64,000 nucleotides of DNA from Ashinkailepas kermadecensis (Eukaryota > Arthropoda > Thecostraca > Neolepadidae): contig JAOTOM010003956.1 of the NCBI GenBank assembly GCA_034440615.1, positions 62,001 to 126,000 on the forward strand, written 5' to 3'. The translations under genes and the position numbers were made by a program. This document shows positions 1 to 10,945 of the stretch, piece after piece. Numbering within the stretch: position 1 is the first letter of the stretch; each line of letters begins with the position of its first letter. The notes below the pieces were generated by a model. It had not been told where the DNA came from, made no database searches, and saw only the letters and a program-made list of their open reading frames with translations.

Positions 1-475
1 CAACACCGACGGCCATCGTGAGGCCATCAGCGGACAAGCTTTCATTCCACCTTCCACTGCACCATGCACCTTAGCATGCTCCATTGCTCCCTCTGATAGT
101 CGTGTTTTCAAAGGACACCAATATCGGCCAGATAATGTCGCGCCTGCCTACTAAGTATGTAAGTGGATCTTAAGACTTTCGCACGTGAGCTTCTTTGCTG
201 CAAATGCAGTTTTCTGTACCACATCGATGCTCCATGAATTGAATGCTTTTGACTGACATCAACATCGACGACTTTTTGCAATGCAAACGAAGCATCCACT
301 TCAAAATGGGGTGACTCTCCCACACGTGACACCTGTGATCTTATGTGCCACACGTGACACCTGTGGCCTTGTGCACACCTTCCCATGCCACCATACGTCT
401 ATGAGTTATGTGCAGCTATATGATAATGTTTAATACAACGAAGAATGGCTCTTAGATGCTCCTGGGTTTTAGACA
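1..475. other. No recognised feature
   Basis: No coding pattern, array or transposon end was recognised here. Two near-identical short stretches around 325-365 (CACACGTGACACCTGTG) form a small local duplication. Confidence 0.5.
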
Positions 476-565
476 TTGCGTGTAAAGAAAGCATACGACC
501 TTCAATATACCAGGAGGTGCTGAGTTGACATCAAAAGTAACGTTAAGGATTATACTTTATTAGGT

Positions 566-600
566 ACTCAACGTTTCGGCCAGGGGCCATCGTCAGGAGT
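566..600 (-). ncRNA. Hammerhead ribozyme-like motif (Penelope type), left copy
   Basis: Read on the minus strand: stem I strand ACTC, core CTGACGA, stem II GGC/GCC with a CCCT-type loop, core GAAA, then ACGT, U, and stem I partner GAGT. Both conserved core boxes are intact. Stem III is reduced to the palindrome ACGT, which is known from Penelope-associated hammerheads thought to act as dimers. The predicted cleavage site follows the U at position 570. Stem I is only four base pairs, so activity is uncertain. Confidence 0.6.
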
Positions 601-903
601 GATATAAAAATGTCAAGTTAAGCAATTGAAAAAAAGCACGCGAGAAAAATAGCGTGCAAAAGACACGTGGAATGCAGAAAAGCCTCCTCAGTGGTGCAGA
701 CACTTAAAGAAACTCCAAACCAGAAACAAACTATGTCAAGATAGAATCCTCTGAGGAAGCCCGAGCCGAAGGTCCACATACATATCGATACATACACTCA
801 CGCTTGAGTTTCTTTAAGTGTCTGCACCACTGAGAGGCTTTCGCATTCGTGTTTTGCGCTTTTTCGCGTGCTTTTTCAATTGCTTAACTGACATTTTTAT
901 ATC

Positions 904-936
904 ACTCTGACGATGGCCCTGGCCGAAACGTTGAGT
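904..936 (+). ncRNA. Hammerhead ribozyme-like motif, right copy
   Basis: This is the inverted partner of the motif at 566-600: CTGACGA at 907-913, a GGCC-type hairpin, GAAA at 925-928, ACGT, then GAGT at 933-936. One C is missing at the stem I/core junction compared with the left copy, so stem I falls to three pairs. This copy is probably weaker or inactive. Confidence 0.5.
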
Positions 937-1026
937 ACCTAATAAAGTATAATCCTTAACGTTACTTTTGATGTCAACTCAGCACCTCCTGGTATATTGA
1001 AGGTCGTATGCTTTCTTTACACGCAA

Positions 1027-1534
1027 CAGCTATATGATTGTCATATTGACGATCAACTGCTTGCGGCCACACCCACACAGAGGTGTCTTATTTGACACCG
1101 GATCAGTCCATGTGATTTTACCATTTATGATTTTGTGACGTGAATCACATCCTTCATGGTTTTGCCCGTTATGAATCACACAGTCCATGTTATTTTGTTA
1201 ATATGACAAAACAAGTTTTTCATGATAGCAAGATTGAGCAATTTGCAGTCATGTTTCGTGAATGAATATTAGGGTCACAGAACTCAAATTCACTTTTTAT
1301 TGAAATTTATAGTGAAACCTCAAATGCTCGATGACCAAGATACTCGATGCACTGCTCAAGGGTGCCTCGTGGCACCCTTGACCTGTGCAAATATTAAAAT
1401 TGGCCCAACCATGGAATAAATATCCTGAATAGTGGATGGTGACCTTGCTTTTAGCATCCTTCTGCACGCCAAAATGTTTGCGCACACCACACGGGACGGA
1501 TCCGCTAAGCCATGCCATATCAGCTGACATTGAC
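1027..1534. other. No recognised feature
   Basis: AT-rich, unique-looking sequence without a convincing gene or repeat. Confidence 0.5.
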
Positions 1535-1755
1535 GCTGGAGGCTCTGTCTTGTGTCACATGTGCTCAGTGTCATTGTAGGCTGGAGGCTCTGTCTTGTGT
1601 CACATGTGCTCAGTGTCATTGTAGGCTGGAGGCTGTCTTGTGTCACATGTGCTCAGTGTCATTGTAGGCTGGAGGCTCTGTCTTGTGTCACATGTGCTCA
1701 GTGTCATTGTAGGCTGGAGGCTCTGTCTTGTGTCACATATGCTCAGTGGCATTGA
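1535..1755 (+). repeat. 45-bp minisatellite, about 5 copies
   Basis: The unit begins GCTGGAGGCTCTGTCTTGTG and ends CATTGTAG. The third copy has lost three bases. Because 45 is a multiple of three, frames stay open on both strands, but there is no sign that they are translated. Confidence 0.95.
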
Positions 1756-2150
1756 CCATACCGAGGCTTCTCCATAGTTTCCATGTAAGCTGGGGTTCAC
1801 TTTTGTGTCGCACGTGCTCAGTGTCTTTGCATTCTTGGGATCGGTGTTCCGGTCATTTCACTTTAATTCTTGCAGCTGCAATATCAGCCATAGCCTAGCA
1901 TTGACGGCGAAATAATGCTCATAGCTCCTTTTCCGGGAAAACGGGTAGCGAATTTCGGAGAGGCACTCGTGACTTACTTGCAACTGACATAGCAAGATGG
2001 CGTGCAACATTTCGGCATCAGCCCAAGACGAGCCGACCAAGGCTATGCGGGTTGAAGTGCAAGACGGTGATTCTGGTCATGCCAAAGAGGAAATATTTCA
2101 CTCACTGCAGTCAAATATTGTTCGTCTGTGTGATTTTTGTCTTCTTAATA
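1756..2150. other. No recognised feature
   Basis: Mixed-composition sequence between two arrays. No gene was recognised. Confidence 0.5.
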
Positions 2151-4345
2151 TGCATGTGTATGTGTGGGCGGGTGTGTGTGTGTGGGAGGGGGTATGGGTG
2201 TGGGTGCGTGCGGGTGTATGGCTGTTGGTGTGTGGGTGTGTATATGGGTGTGGGTGTGTGTATGGGTGTGGGTGTGCATGGGTGTGTGGGTATGTGGGTG
2301 TTTGTCGGTATGTGGTTGTGGATGTGTGGGTGTGTGTGTATGGCTGTTGGTGTGTGGGTGTGTGTATGGGTGTGGGTGTGCATGGGTGTGTGGGTGTGTG
2401 TGGGTGTGTGGGTGTGGGTGTGTGGGTGTGGGTGGGTGTGGGTGTGTGGGTGTGGGTGGGTGTGGGTGTGTGGGTGTGGGTGTGTGGGTGTGGGTGTGGG
2501 TGTGTGGGTGTGTGGGTGTGGGTGTGGGTGTGGGTGTGTGGGTGTGTGGGTAGGTGGGTGTGTGTGGGTGTGGGTGTGTGGGTGTGGATGTGTGGATGTG
2601 GGTGTGTGGGGATGGGGATGTGGGTGTGTGTATGGGTGTGGGTGTGCATGGGTGTGTGGGTGTGTGCAGCTGTTGGTGTGTGGGTGGGTGTATGGGTGTG
2701 GGTGTGCATGGGTGTGTGGGGGTGTGGGGGTGTGCAGCTGTAGGTGTGTGGGATGTGTCGGTATGTGGTTGTGGATGTGTGGGTGTGGGTGGGTGGGTGT
2801 GGGTGTGTGGGTGTGTGGATGTGGGTGTGTGGGTGTGTGGATGGGTGTGTGTGGGTGTGGGTGTGGGTGTGTGGGTGTGTGGGTGTGGGTGGGTGGGTGT
2901 GGGTGTGTGGATGTGGGTGTGTGGGTGTGTGTGGTGTGGGTGGGTGGGTGTGGGTGTGTGGGTGTGGATTTTGGGTGTGGGGGTGTGGGTATGTGGGTGT
3001 GTGGGTGTTGGTGTGGGTGTGTGGGCGTTGGTGTGTGGGTGTGGATGTGCGGGTGTGGATGTGTGTGGGTGTGGGTGTGTGGGTGTGGGTGTGTGGGTGT
3101 GGGTGGGTGTGTGGGTGTGGGTGTGTGGGTGTGGGTGTGTGGGGGTGTGCAGCTGTAGGTGTGGGTGTGTGTCGGTATGTGGTTGTGGATGTGTGGGTGT
3201 GGGTGGGTGTGGGTGTGGTGTGTGGGTGTGGGTGTGTGGGTGTGGGTGTGGGTGTGTGGGTGTGGGTGGGTGTGGGTGTGTGGGTGTGTGGGTGTGGGTG
3301 TGTGGGTGTGGGTGTGTGGGTGTGTGGGTGTGGGTATGTGGGTGTGTGGGTGTGGGTGTGTGGATGTGGGTGTGGGTGTGTGGGTGTGGGTGTGTGGGCG
3401 TTGGTGTGTGGGTGTGGATGTGCGGGTGTGGATGTGTGTGGGGTGTGTGGGTGTGTGGGTGTGGGTGTATGGGTGTGGGTGTGTGGGTGTGGGTGGGTGT
3501 ATGGGTGTGGGTGTGTGGGGGTGTGCAGCTGTAGGTATGGGTGTGTGTCGGTATGTGGTTGTGGATGTGTGGGTGTGGGTGGGTGTGGGTGTGTGGATGT
3601 GGGTGTGTGGGTGTGGGTAAGTGGATGTGGGTGTGGGTGTGTGGGTGTGGGTGTGTGGGTGTGTGGGCGTTGGTGTGTGGGTGTGGGTGTGGGGTGTGGG
3701 TGTGTGGGTGTGGGTGTGTGGGTGTGGGTGTGTGGGTGTGGGTGTGTGGGTGTGTGGGTGTGGGTGTGGGTGTGTGGGTGTGTGGGCGTTGGTGTGTGGG
3801 TGTGGGTGTGCGGGTGTGGGTGTGTGGGTGTGGGTGTGTGGGTGTGGGTGTGTGGGTGTGAGTGTGTGGGTGTGTGGGTGTGGGGATGTGGCTGTGGATG
3901 TGTGGGTATAGGTGGGTGTGGGTGTGCGGGTGTGGATGGGTGTGGGGGGTGTGGGTGTGTGGGTGTGGGTGTGTGGGTGTGAGTGTGTGGGTGTGGGTGT
4001 GTGGGTGTGTGGGTGTGGGTGTGTGGGTGTGGGTGTGTGGATGTGGGTGTGTGGGTGTGGGTAAGTGGATGTGGGTGTGTGGGTGTGGATGTGTGGGTGT
4101 GGGTGTGTGGGTGTGGGGTGTGCGTGTCTGGGTGTGGGTGTGTGGGTGTGGGTGTGTGGTGTGGGTGTGTGGGTGTGGGTGTGTGGGTGTGGGTGTGTGG
4201 GTGTGGGTGTGGGTGTGGGTGTGTGGGTGTGGGTGTGTGGGTGTGTGTGGGTGGGTGTGCGTGGGTGTGTGGGTGTGGGTGTGTATGGGTGTGTGTGTGT
4301 GAGTGGGCGGGTGTGGGTGAGTGTGTATGAGTGTGTGGCTGTAGG
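2150..4345 (+). repeat. TGTGGG-type G-rich microsatellite block with higher-order repeats
   Basis: About 2.2 kb made almost only of G and T on the plus strand, built from GTGTGGGTGTGG-like words. Runs of GGG spaced by TGT or TGTGT recur hundreds of times and fit the G-quadruplex rule. Rarer marker words such as CGGTATGTGGTTGTGGATG recur near 2306, 2759, 3173 and 3549, and a variant lies near 3882. GGGCGTTGGTGTGTGG recurs near 3024, 3398, 3666 and 3786. So longer blocks of 330-450 bp have themselves been duplicated. The Gly/Val/Cys/Trp frames through it are repeat artefacts. Confidence 0.95.
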
Positions 4346-4379
4346 TATGTGACTGTTGGTACGTAGGGGTGTAAATGGG

Positions 4380-4396
4380 TGTGTGTCGGTGTGGGT

Positions 4397-4434
<38 letters not shown>

Positions 4435-4630
4435 CGTTAGGTGTGTGGGTGGATGTGAGTGGGGGTGGTGTGTGTGGGGGAGGGGGGTGTGAGGGTGTGT
4501 GGCTGTGTGTGTGTGGTGGGGGGTGCGTTAGGTGTGTGGGTGGGTGTGGGCGTGTGTAGTTGTGTAGGTGTGTGTGTTTGCGTGTAGGTGTGTTTTTGTG
4601 TGTGCGGGTGTCTGTGAGTGTTTATCCGTG
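4380..4630 (+). repeat. (TG)n and degenerate TG-rich tract
   Basis: A pure (TG)n run at about 4399-4431 is followed by degenerate GTGTGG and GGGG-bearing sequence that grades into a CpG-rich segment. Confidence 0.9.
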
Positions 4631-4984
4631 TGTCGCGTGCGTTTGCATCCCTGTCGCGTGCGTGCGTGTTTCGCGAAGGATGTTGTCTGGCGGCGTTGCT
4701 CGGGGGCTCGGGAGTGGCGGCCGCGGGCGGCAGCAGGACACCTTGAATTGAGTCGCTGCCGACCTGACCAGGTGCTGTCGCGTGTGACGCACCGCAGGCC
4801 GGCTCCTGACGCAACAGAACGGGGCCGCTCCATACTCGGCCGCACACCGTGCCACGCGGCTGCATAATGCATTGTGTACACGTGGTGCGGACGGCTTCGT
4901 TCGCAGGCTCATCAACGTCCACTGCCGTATGCGTGTCCGGCGTCGCGTTGGTGTCCACTGTCGCATAAGCCGTGCTAGTGCGCC

Positions 4985-5070
4985 GGTGCTGAGGCCGTGG
5001 TAATGCGCCACACGCCGGACGGCGGCGGTGCTGAGGCCGTGGTAATGCGCCGCACGCCGGACGGCGGCGG
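4985..5070 (+). repeat. 42-bp tandem duplication, two copies
   Basis: The word GTGCTGAGGCCGTGGTAATG occurs at 4986 and again at 5028, each followed by CACGCCGGACGGCGGCG with one difference. The surrounding 4660-5160 is GC- and CpG-rich, with no recognised gene. Confidence 0.85.
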
Positions 5071-5507
5071 TGCAGACCGGGCTGTCGTCCGGCACGATCC
5101 TCGCGTCACCCCAGCGCAGAGCGGGCCGGCTGTGGCAGGTCGGCTGGTCTCTGCACTGTGTGTGGTGAAGATCAGCATCATCGAGCTGATTTATCTAAAT
5201 TGGTAACAACAATACATGAAGCATGCCGTACGATCCGTGCCAGTGCGTTAATGAACAATTATGGCATGAATGATGATGTGCGTGTTGATATACAATTCTA
5301 GCATAAATTACTGACGGGTTGCGATGGAGATGTCACTACATCTTGAACTTGAAGCCAATGTTAACTTTGCTGGCAAATGCATGCAAAGCACGATGCAGAC
5401 GGTCCTCGGTGTGCGTCGCAAGTTTTGTCTTTCCGATTGGATCCGATTGCTCGTTCTCTGCGCCTGGAGGCTGCAGAGGCGCTGTTGTTCCGCCAGCCTT
5501 GCCGCTT

Positions 5508-5754
5508 GGCGGGCGGAGGCACCGCTGGCGGGCGGAGGCACCGTTGGCGGGCGGAGGCACCGTTGGCGGGCGGAGGCACCGTTGGCGGGCGGAGGCACCG
5601 TTGGCGGGCGGAGGCACCGTTGGCGGGCGGAGGCACCGTTGGCGGGCGGAGGCACCGTTGGCGGGCGGAGGCACCGTTGGCGGGCGGAGGCACCGTTGGC
5701 GGGCGGAGGCACCGTTGGCGGGCGGAGGCACCGTTGGCGGGCGGAGGCACCGTT
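5508..5754 (+). repeat. 19-bp GC-rich minisatellite, 13 copies
   Basis: The unit is GGCGGGCGGAGGCACCGTT, almost perfectly conserved; the first copy has GCT for GTT. The length of 247 bp is exactly 13 units. Since 19 is not a multiple of three, the array shifts through all frames, which produces several long artefactual reading frames on both strands. Confidence 0.97.
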
Positions 5755-6988
5755 GCTCTGCCGCCGGTCAAAGTCCAGTGGCTGGGGTTGTTCATATCTG
5801 GTTTGTTAAGATATCCTCGAGGGCTAAATTTTCATCGCTTTTTTGGTTCCAGAAAAACGGAAGTGCCATAGCAGATAAGCACGTGCTTATGTGGTTGTGG
5901 AATCGTATCAAAATGAGTGATGGTTGGTTTACACGAAATCCATAGAGAAAAACTTGAGAAGCACTGATTAATAGATTTGCGGGAAAACAAGATGCTCTGG
6001 CAGGCCAATTGCACATGTTCCCTTGGCTGGTATAACCGTGTCAGAGTTGTTCATATCTGGCATGTGGCGGTACCCCATCCATAGCTCATTCCTTTTGGCT
6101 CATTTTTAATTTAGCTATAGTAAGGGTCGATGCGAGCCCAGGGGATCCCAGGGGATCCCAGGGGCTCGCCCCCTTAGCATCCACGGGATGAAGCGAGAAC
6201 ATTTTTATCATTCTGCATTCCTTCACATTTTTTTTCATCTCCCCTCTTAGGAAAATCGTAGCTGCGCCACTACGTAAGGGTACCAAATGCATGGAGTCTC
6301 TGCCGTCAACATGACACTTGTGTGTGTCGGTGAGCGTGTGCGGTTGAAGAGAAATCCGAACAGGGGAACAAAAATTGTACGAACAAAGATAAATATTTTG
6401 TACTTCCTTTAAGAATGTGTAAACCGAAATGTTAATCCCTCAGTTCTGGAAGTTCCGAACTGTTTCGTGAAATCTGTATAATGTGCTTCGAAAAAAGTTG
6501 GTTGCGCTTACTTCGAAAAGCCCTTTAAAAATGCCTTGTTTGTTCGTGAATTCGGATCACAAAGTAAAATAATTTAATTATAATATAATATTATATTATA
6601 TTATATATATAATATATAATATAACATAATAATTAAATAATAATGAAAGTACGGATCATGAAATAATGAATGGGCTCCTCCTGGATGTGACAATGTTGCA
6701 TTACTCGACTATTTCCGTATCTAACACAAGTGGCGTAGCGCATGTGCAATGTAATTAACACCCTCCTGTCCGCAACAGACCGCAGTGAAATCACCACCTT
6801 GGCACGCAGTTGTCTGTGTAGAACCACATTCACCACAGGCGGGCCAATTAAGCATCAATCAGCGATCACGACCGTTTTATCGATTGCTTTAATTGTCTGT
6901 CAAGGCGGCCAGGTTAAGAGACAGCTTGCAGATATCGAGATTGAGATTGATAAGAGATTGAGAGCCGGCCACTGCTACCGAGGAGAGC
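5755..6988. other. Intergenic or intronic sequence with an AT-rich tract
   Basis: No gene was recognised. A tract built from TATAAT-like words lies at about 6565-6645. A triplicated GGGATCCCA word lies near 6140-6165. Confidence 0.5.
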
Positions 6989-7130
6989 ACCACACAACAT
7001 GGATGCCGACCACAAAACATGGATGCCGACCACACAACATGGATGCCGATCACACAACATGGATGCCGATCACACAACGTGGATGCCGATCACACAACAT
7101 GGATGCCGACCACACAACATGGATGCCGAC
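6989..7130 (+). repeat. 20-bp minisatellite, about 7 copies
   Basis: The unit is ACAACATGGATGCCGACCAC, with A/C and C/T variants. The copies are adjacent with no gaps. Confidence 0.95.
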
Positions 7131-7220
7131 TGGGGTGAGGCGGGCGGCTCGGGTACGCTGGTTGTCGTTAGTCAGTCATGGCTATAACCATGTGCTGGTC
7201 TCCCCCTGGCTCTGGCTCCG

Positions 7221-7538
7221 CAGTGGTGACCGCTGCCGCTGTTGACGGTCAACACCGGGCGGTCACCGGCAGACCTGCGGTGAGGTGACCGGGGCAGCCA
7301 CCGGCGACCTGCGGTGGTGACCGCTCTCTGTTGACGGTCAACACCGGGGCGACCACCGGCAGACCTGCGGTGGTGACCGCTGCCGCTGTTGACGGTCAAC
7401 ACCGGGGCAGCCACCGACAGACCTGCGGTGGTGACCGCTGCCTCTGTTGACGGTCAACACCGGGGCGACCACCGGCAGACCTGCGGTGGTGACCGCTGCC
7501 GCTGTTGACGGTCAACACCGGGGCGACCACCGGCAGAC
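7221..7538 (+). repeat. 58-bp GC-rich minisatellite, about 5.5 copies
   Basis: The unit contains CTGCGGTGGTGACCGCTG and then GTTGACGGTCAACACCGGGG. Each unit carries the perfect 13-bp palindrome GTTGACGGTCAAC. The second copy is truncated. Confidence 0.93.
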
Positions 7539-9340
7539 GATGGCGGACGGCGGCGGTCGGCGGCCGGCCGAGCCGGAGAAACGCCGACAGTGCGCACTTT
7601 TACCACGGCAGTTGCGACAGCCGGCGACGTACGACGAGTTTTTCCCCGGCCACTTTCGACATACGACCGACGGAAGGATGGGGGGGGCTGGTCGGCAGTG
7701 GCTGACCCGTTGTCACTGGTGCAGGGCGGGGCCATGACTACTGGACGTAGGCGCACGTGAATGGGTGCGGTGAGGCCGTGCTGTGGTGCACGAAGGTCGG
7801 CCGAAGTCTGGCTAATTCCAGGCACCGGAGCACGACAGTTGGAACGGCGACAGCGGACACAGGTCCGCCGTAGCCGGGACCTCCCAGGACCAGAGGTAAA
7901 AACTTCCGTGGCTGTCACCGACGAAGGTACATGCCAGCTGTCTCATGGGTAGAGAAGTTGGCATCACCAATATTTGGAGGTTATGGGAGACAAACTGGAA
8001 AGGCGGGGGTAAAGTTAACACGCGCTCGGTTGGAGAGGGGCCAAATTGACCTCACCACCCTCTGAGGCTGTCCCAAAACAGCAGTAGAAGCGGCGGCGCG
8101 CAGCGCCGCAGAAGTCTACTTAGCTATAGAGCATTGATTAGCAAATCTTCTGTTGATTGTTCTCCACTAGCTCTAGACCAACCACTTTTCTTCTTGATGG
8201 AGTAAAAGTAGTTACCTACCCCATAACTCCACAATTTAGGAGGGACCACCAACAAATCAACTATTTAAATGATCAAATGCTTCAATCCTCCACAGCCACA
8301 CACCTATGCAAAACTTTGCCCAACCGCGTTAAGCCAGCATTCTATAGCCGTGCGCCGAAGTTTGAGGCTCCACAGCCAGCAGCGCCGCAGTTGGGACCGT
8401 TCAGTGACTGTCTCGGCGTTTTATTTGCAACTCGTATGGGAAGTTAACGTAGGCAGTCATAGCTCCGTTAATTTCTGCCGGCAGCAGACCCAAAAGGCCG
8501 TTGTCAGTAAGTTGAAACCTACTCATAAAGCACATTGTTAATGCATCCAACAATCTTTAAATGGTTGCTAAAAATGTACCACACTGCTTTCGATGAAAAT
8601 AACAAACTTTCGAGCCAGAAGCTGTCCCAATGCTGCTCTAGCTAACACCCAAGTGCGTTGGCGTGTAGCCGGCTTTTTTACCTCTGCCCAAGATATTGCC
8701 GCGGAGCTAACAAGTGCACCGGGGGCTCTCAAATCACGACACCTGGTCAGGCGCAGTGAGGCGCAAGGCAGGCAATCCTCCACCCATGTTGTTATGCTGA
8801 TGAGCCTCGTGATGCGGCATTTCAGAGTCATCCAGTCCTCGGCGATCGGAGATGTCGGGACCAACATGATGACAGGGACAGGTCGTAATGTGACCTGCGG
8901 TATGAGACTGGCAAGGCGACAGGTGGAGACAATTATGCGCCCGTTTGAAGTTCATGCTCATTAAGCTCATCCATTTTGGCGACCATTTATCTTGCCATCG
9001 CTTACCCGACTTTATCCTGATGTGATTTTGACTACGTCATGGGGTTCATGGAAAGGTGAAGAGCGGCATTTGCCACGGTACCAATGGGACCACATGGGCT
9101 TTAAACAGTTTACCTTCCTGGCCGAAGCAGAATCGGCCCATGAAAGCGTTATCGAACAAACATGGAACATTCTGCTTACCATTCCGCCAATGTGTTGCAT
9201 GCATGTCACACATACATGCTGGGTGTGTCGTTCTTATACATTTATTTTACGAAATGACAGACAAACAGAACCCAGATCCTCCATTGGGGACGTCAGGGTG
9301 TGCACCATTAGCCTGATTTCCATCTCACTTCCCCTTCTTC
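7539..9340. other. No recognised feature
   Basis: Unique-looking sequence. Frames of up to about 120 codons exist at 8593-8964 and on the opposite strand, but neither shows a recognisable domain. Confidence 0.45.
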
Positions 9341-9378
9341 CCTCTACCTTTCTCCCGCTCTCTCCCTCTCTCTTCCTA

Positions 9379-9420
<42 letters not shown>

Positions 9421-9475
9421 CTTCTATCTCCCTCTCTCCCTCTCTCTCTATTTCTATCTCTATATTTATATCTCG
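9341..9475 (+). repeat. (TC)n-rich pyrimidine tract
   Basis: CT dinucleotides interrupted by CCCTCT, TTTC and ATCTC. Strong pyrimidine asymmetry on the plus strand. Confidence 0.9.
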
Positions 9476-9796
9476 ATGTCTGGATCTGTCCACGTTCGCT
9501 GTGGCCTGAAATTGATATATCGACTGACACTGTGCATTGACGGGGTGCAGTCGTTGTTGGTCTTCAAGACGTTGTTGGTCTCTCGATGACGTCATAACCG
9601 GTTCGCCAGTCGTGTCATGTCCTGTGCACCGGCAATAAAAGACCATTGCAACGGTGATAAACCGGTCTCAGAAGCTTTCACCTCTTCATCACACATGCCG
9701 ATATTGTCACCTAAGTTTAAGTTCAAATGCCATTTGGACTCAATTATCATCAACCCTGTTAACGTTCACCACTTCTTGGCTGCATTATGTACAGTT

Positions 9797-9800
<4 letters not shown>

Positions 9801-9858
<58 letters not shown>

Positions 9859-9892
9859 CCTCCTCCTTGTGCTCCTCCTCCTCCTCCTCCAA
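9801..9892 (+). repeat. (TC)n microsatellite passing into (CTC)n
   Basis: A long pure TC run followed by TCTTCCTCC and CTC triplets. Confidence 0.95.
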
Positions 9893-9894
9893 GA

Positions 9895-10000
9895 AGTTTA
9901 TTTGTAGCAGAATAGTTAATTTATAACGGAGCAGGTGCTTTGCAACAGAACAGTTACTTTCTAACAGAACAGTTACTTCGCAGCAGAACAGTTACTTTGT
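9895..10000 (+). repeat. Degenerate ~21-bp tandem repeat, 4-5 copies
   Basis: The core AGCAGAACAGTTACTTT recurs with substitutions. The first copies are AT-altered and the last three are close to identical. Confidence 0.8.
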
Positions 10001-10945
10001 CCATCAGTCCGTCATGCGATGTGCATTGCTGATTCGCCAGCAGGGATGAAGAGACCTATCTCGTCGAAGAGCAGTTGCCTCTCTACCCCCGTTTGACTGT
10101 ATGATCGTCCCCTGAACACTGGATAGTCAGATAATTGAGTCTTTGTGTTGTTAATGTCTTAATGTTGCACTTATCATTTTAAAATGCAAATATATTCATA
10201 GCAATTTTTTTGCTGGACTACAAACATGAAGATTATAATAGCTTATAACAAGATGGCTAAGTGTGTCGAGGCATTTTTGTGTGGAAGTAATACAACTGTA
10301 TCAGCTAAAAAAACATACGCCTATTACTGAATAATTTTCTTCTTTTGATCGCTAGTTAACAATATCGCACCATTTTTTTCCGTACACACCCATCACTGTC
10401 AGCACCAACAAATGATTTCCACCATGAAACTTTATCATTCAACAACGGTACTTTTAGATACACCGATTTACGAAAGGTCACGTGCATGTCATATTGGATC
10501 TGCTCACCAAGAGGGCTATCCACCAAATTACTGTGCAAATGGTCCGGAGTCCGTGGGGATAATCATAGTGAGGAGTGAGTAAAGCACAGCATACCACGTG
10601 CAATTTGAGGCTTGAGAAAACATGCGCTCAAATGTAAAATCTTACACTCTTACACATGCGCTCAAGTGTAAGAGTTTAAGACTCCGCCTTTGTATCACGT
10701 CGGGAAATAGTCCATGCATTGTGAATAGTGAAATGTATTTGCCAGTGTAGTCCGAATGCATGAAATAATATATCGCCTGGCCAGAGTGTCGTACTTGGTC
10801 ACAGTGGTAACATCAACTGAGCAAAACAATGTACTTTCACGTCACAGAGGCCTATTACCTTCCGAATGCAACCAAGGAATCGTAATTGGAGCTCCTTCTC
10901 TAGGAGTTCGTGATCCATTGTCCCTGGAGTATTGAGGAAGGCATA
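10001..10945. other. No recognised feature
   Basis: No gene was recognised. A short inverted or duplicated word (CACATGCGCTCAA with TGTAAGA) lies near 10620-10680. Confidence 0.5.

Larger units (their letters stand above)
476..1026. mobile_element. Inverted repeat, probable Penelope-like element terminal repeats
   Basis: The left arm (476-714) is matched in reverse complement by the right arm (about 805-1026), leaving a 90-bp unmatched centre. Matching runs from TTGCGTGTAAAGAAAGC at the left edge to its complement at 1010-1026. Each arm carries the string GGCCGAAACGTT next to a GACGA motif, the signature of hammerhead ribozymes in the terminal repeats of Penelope-like retroelements. The arms differ by small indels, so this is an old natural structure and not an assembly mirror. 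No reverse transcriptase or GIY-YIG domain was found, so this looks like terminal repeats left without the body of the element. The family assignment is inference from the ribozyme motif. Confidence 0.6.

Noticed and set aside
1997..4330. Very long Gly/Val/Cys/Trp-rich reading frames on the plus strand and His/Thr/Pro frames on the minus strand
   Set aside because: They follow directly from the TGTGGG/TG repeat, which lacks stops in several frames. No domain, codon bias or splice signal supports them.
2150..4345. Telomere or interstitial telomeric repeat
   Set aside because: TGTGGG is not a known animal telomere motif and the register varies too much. A subtelomeric location remains possible.
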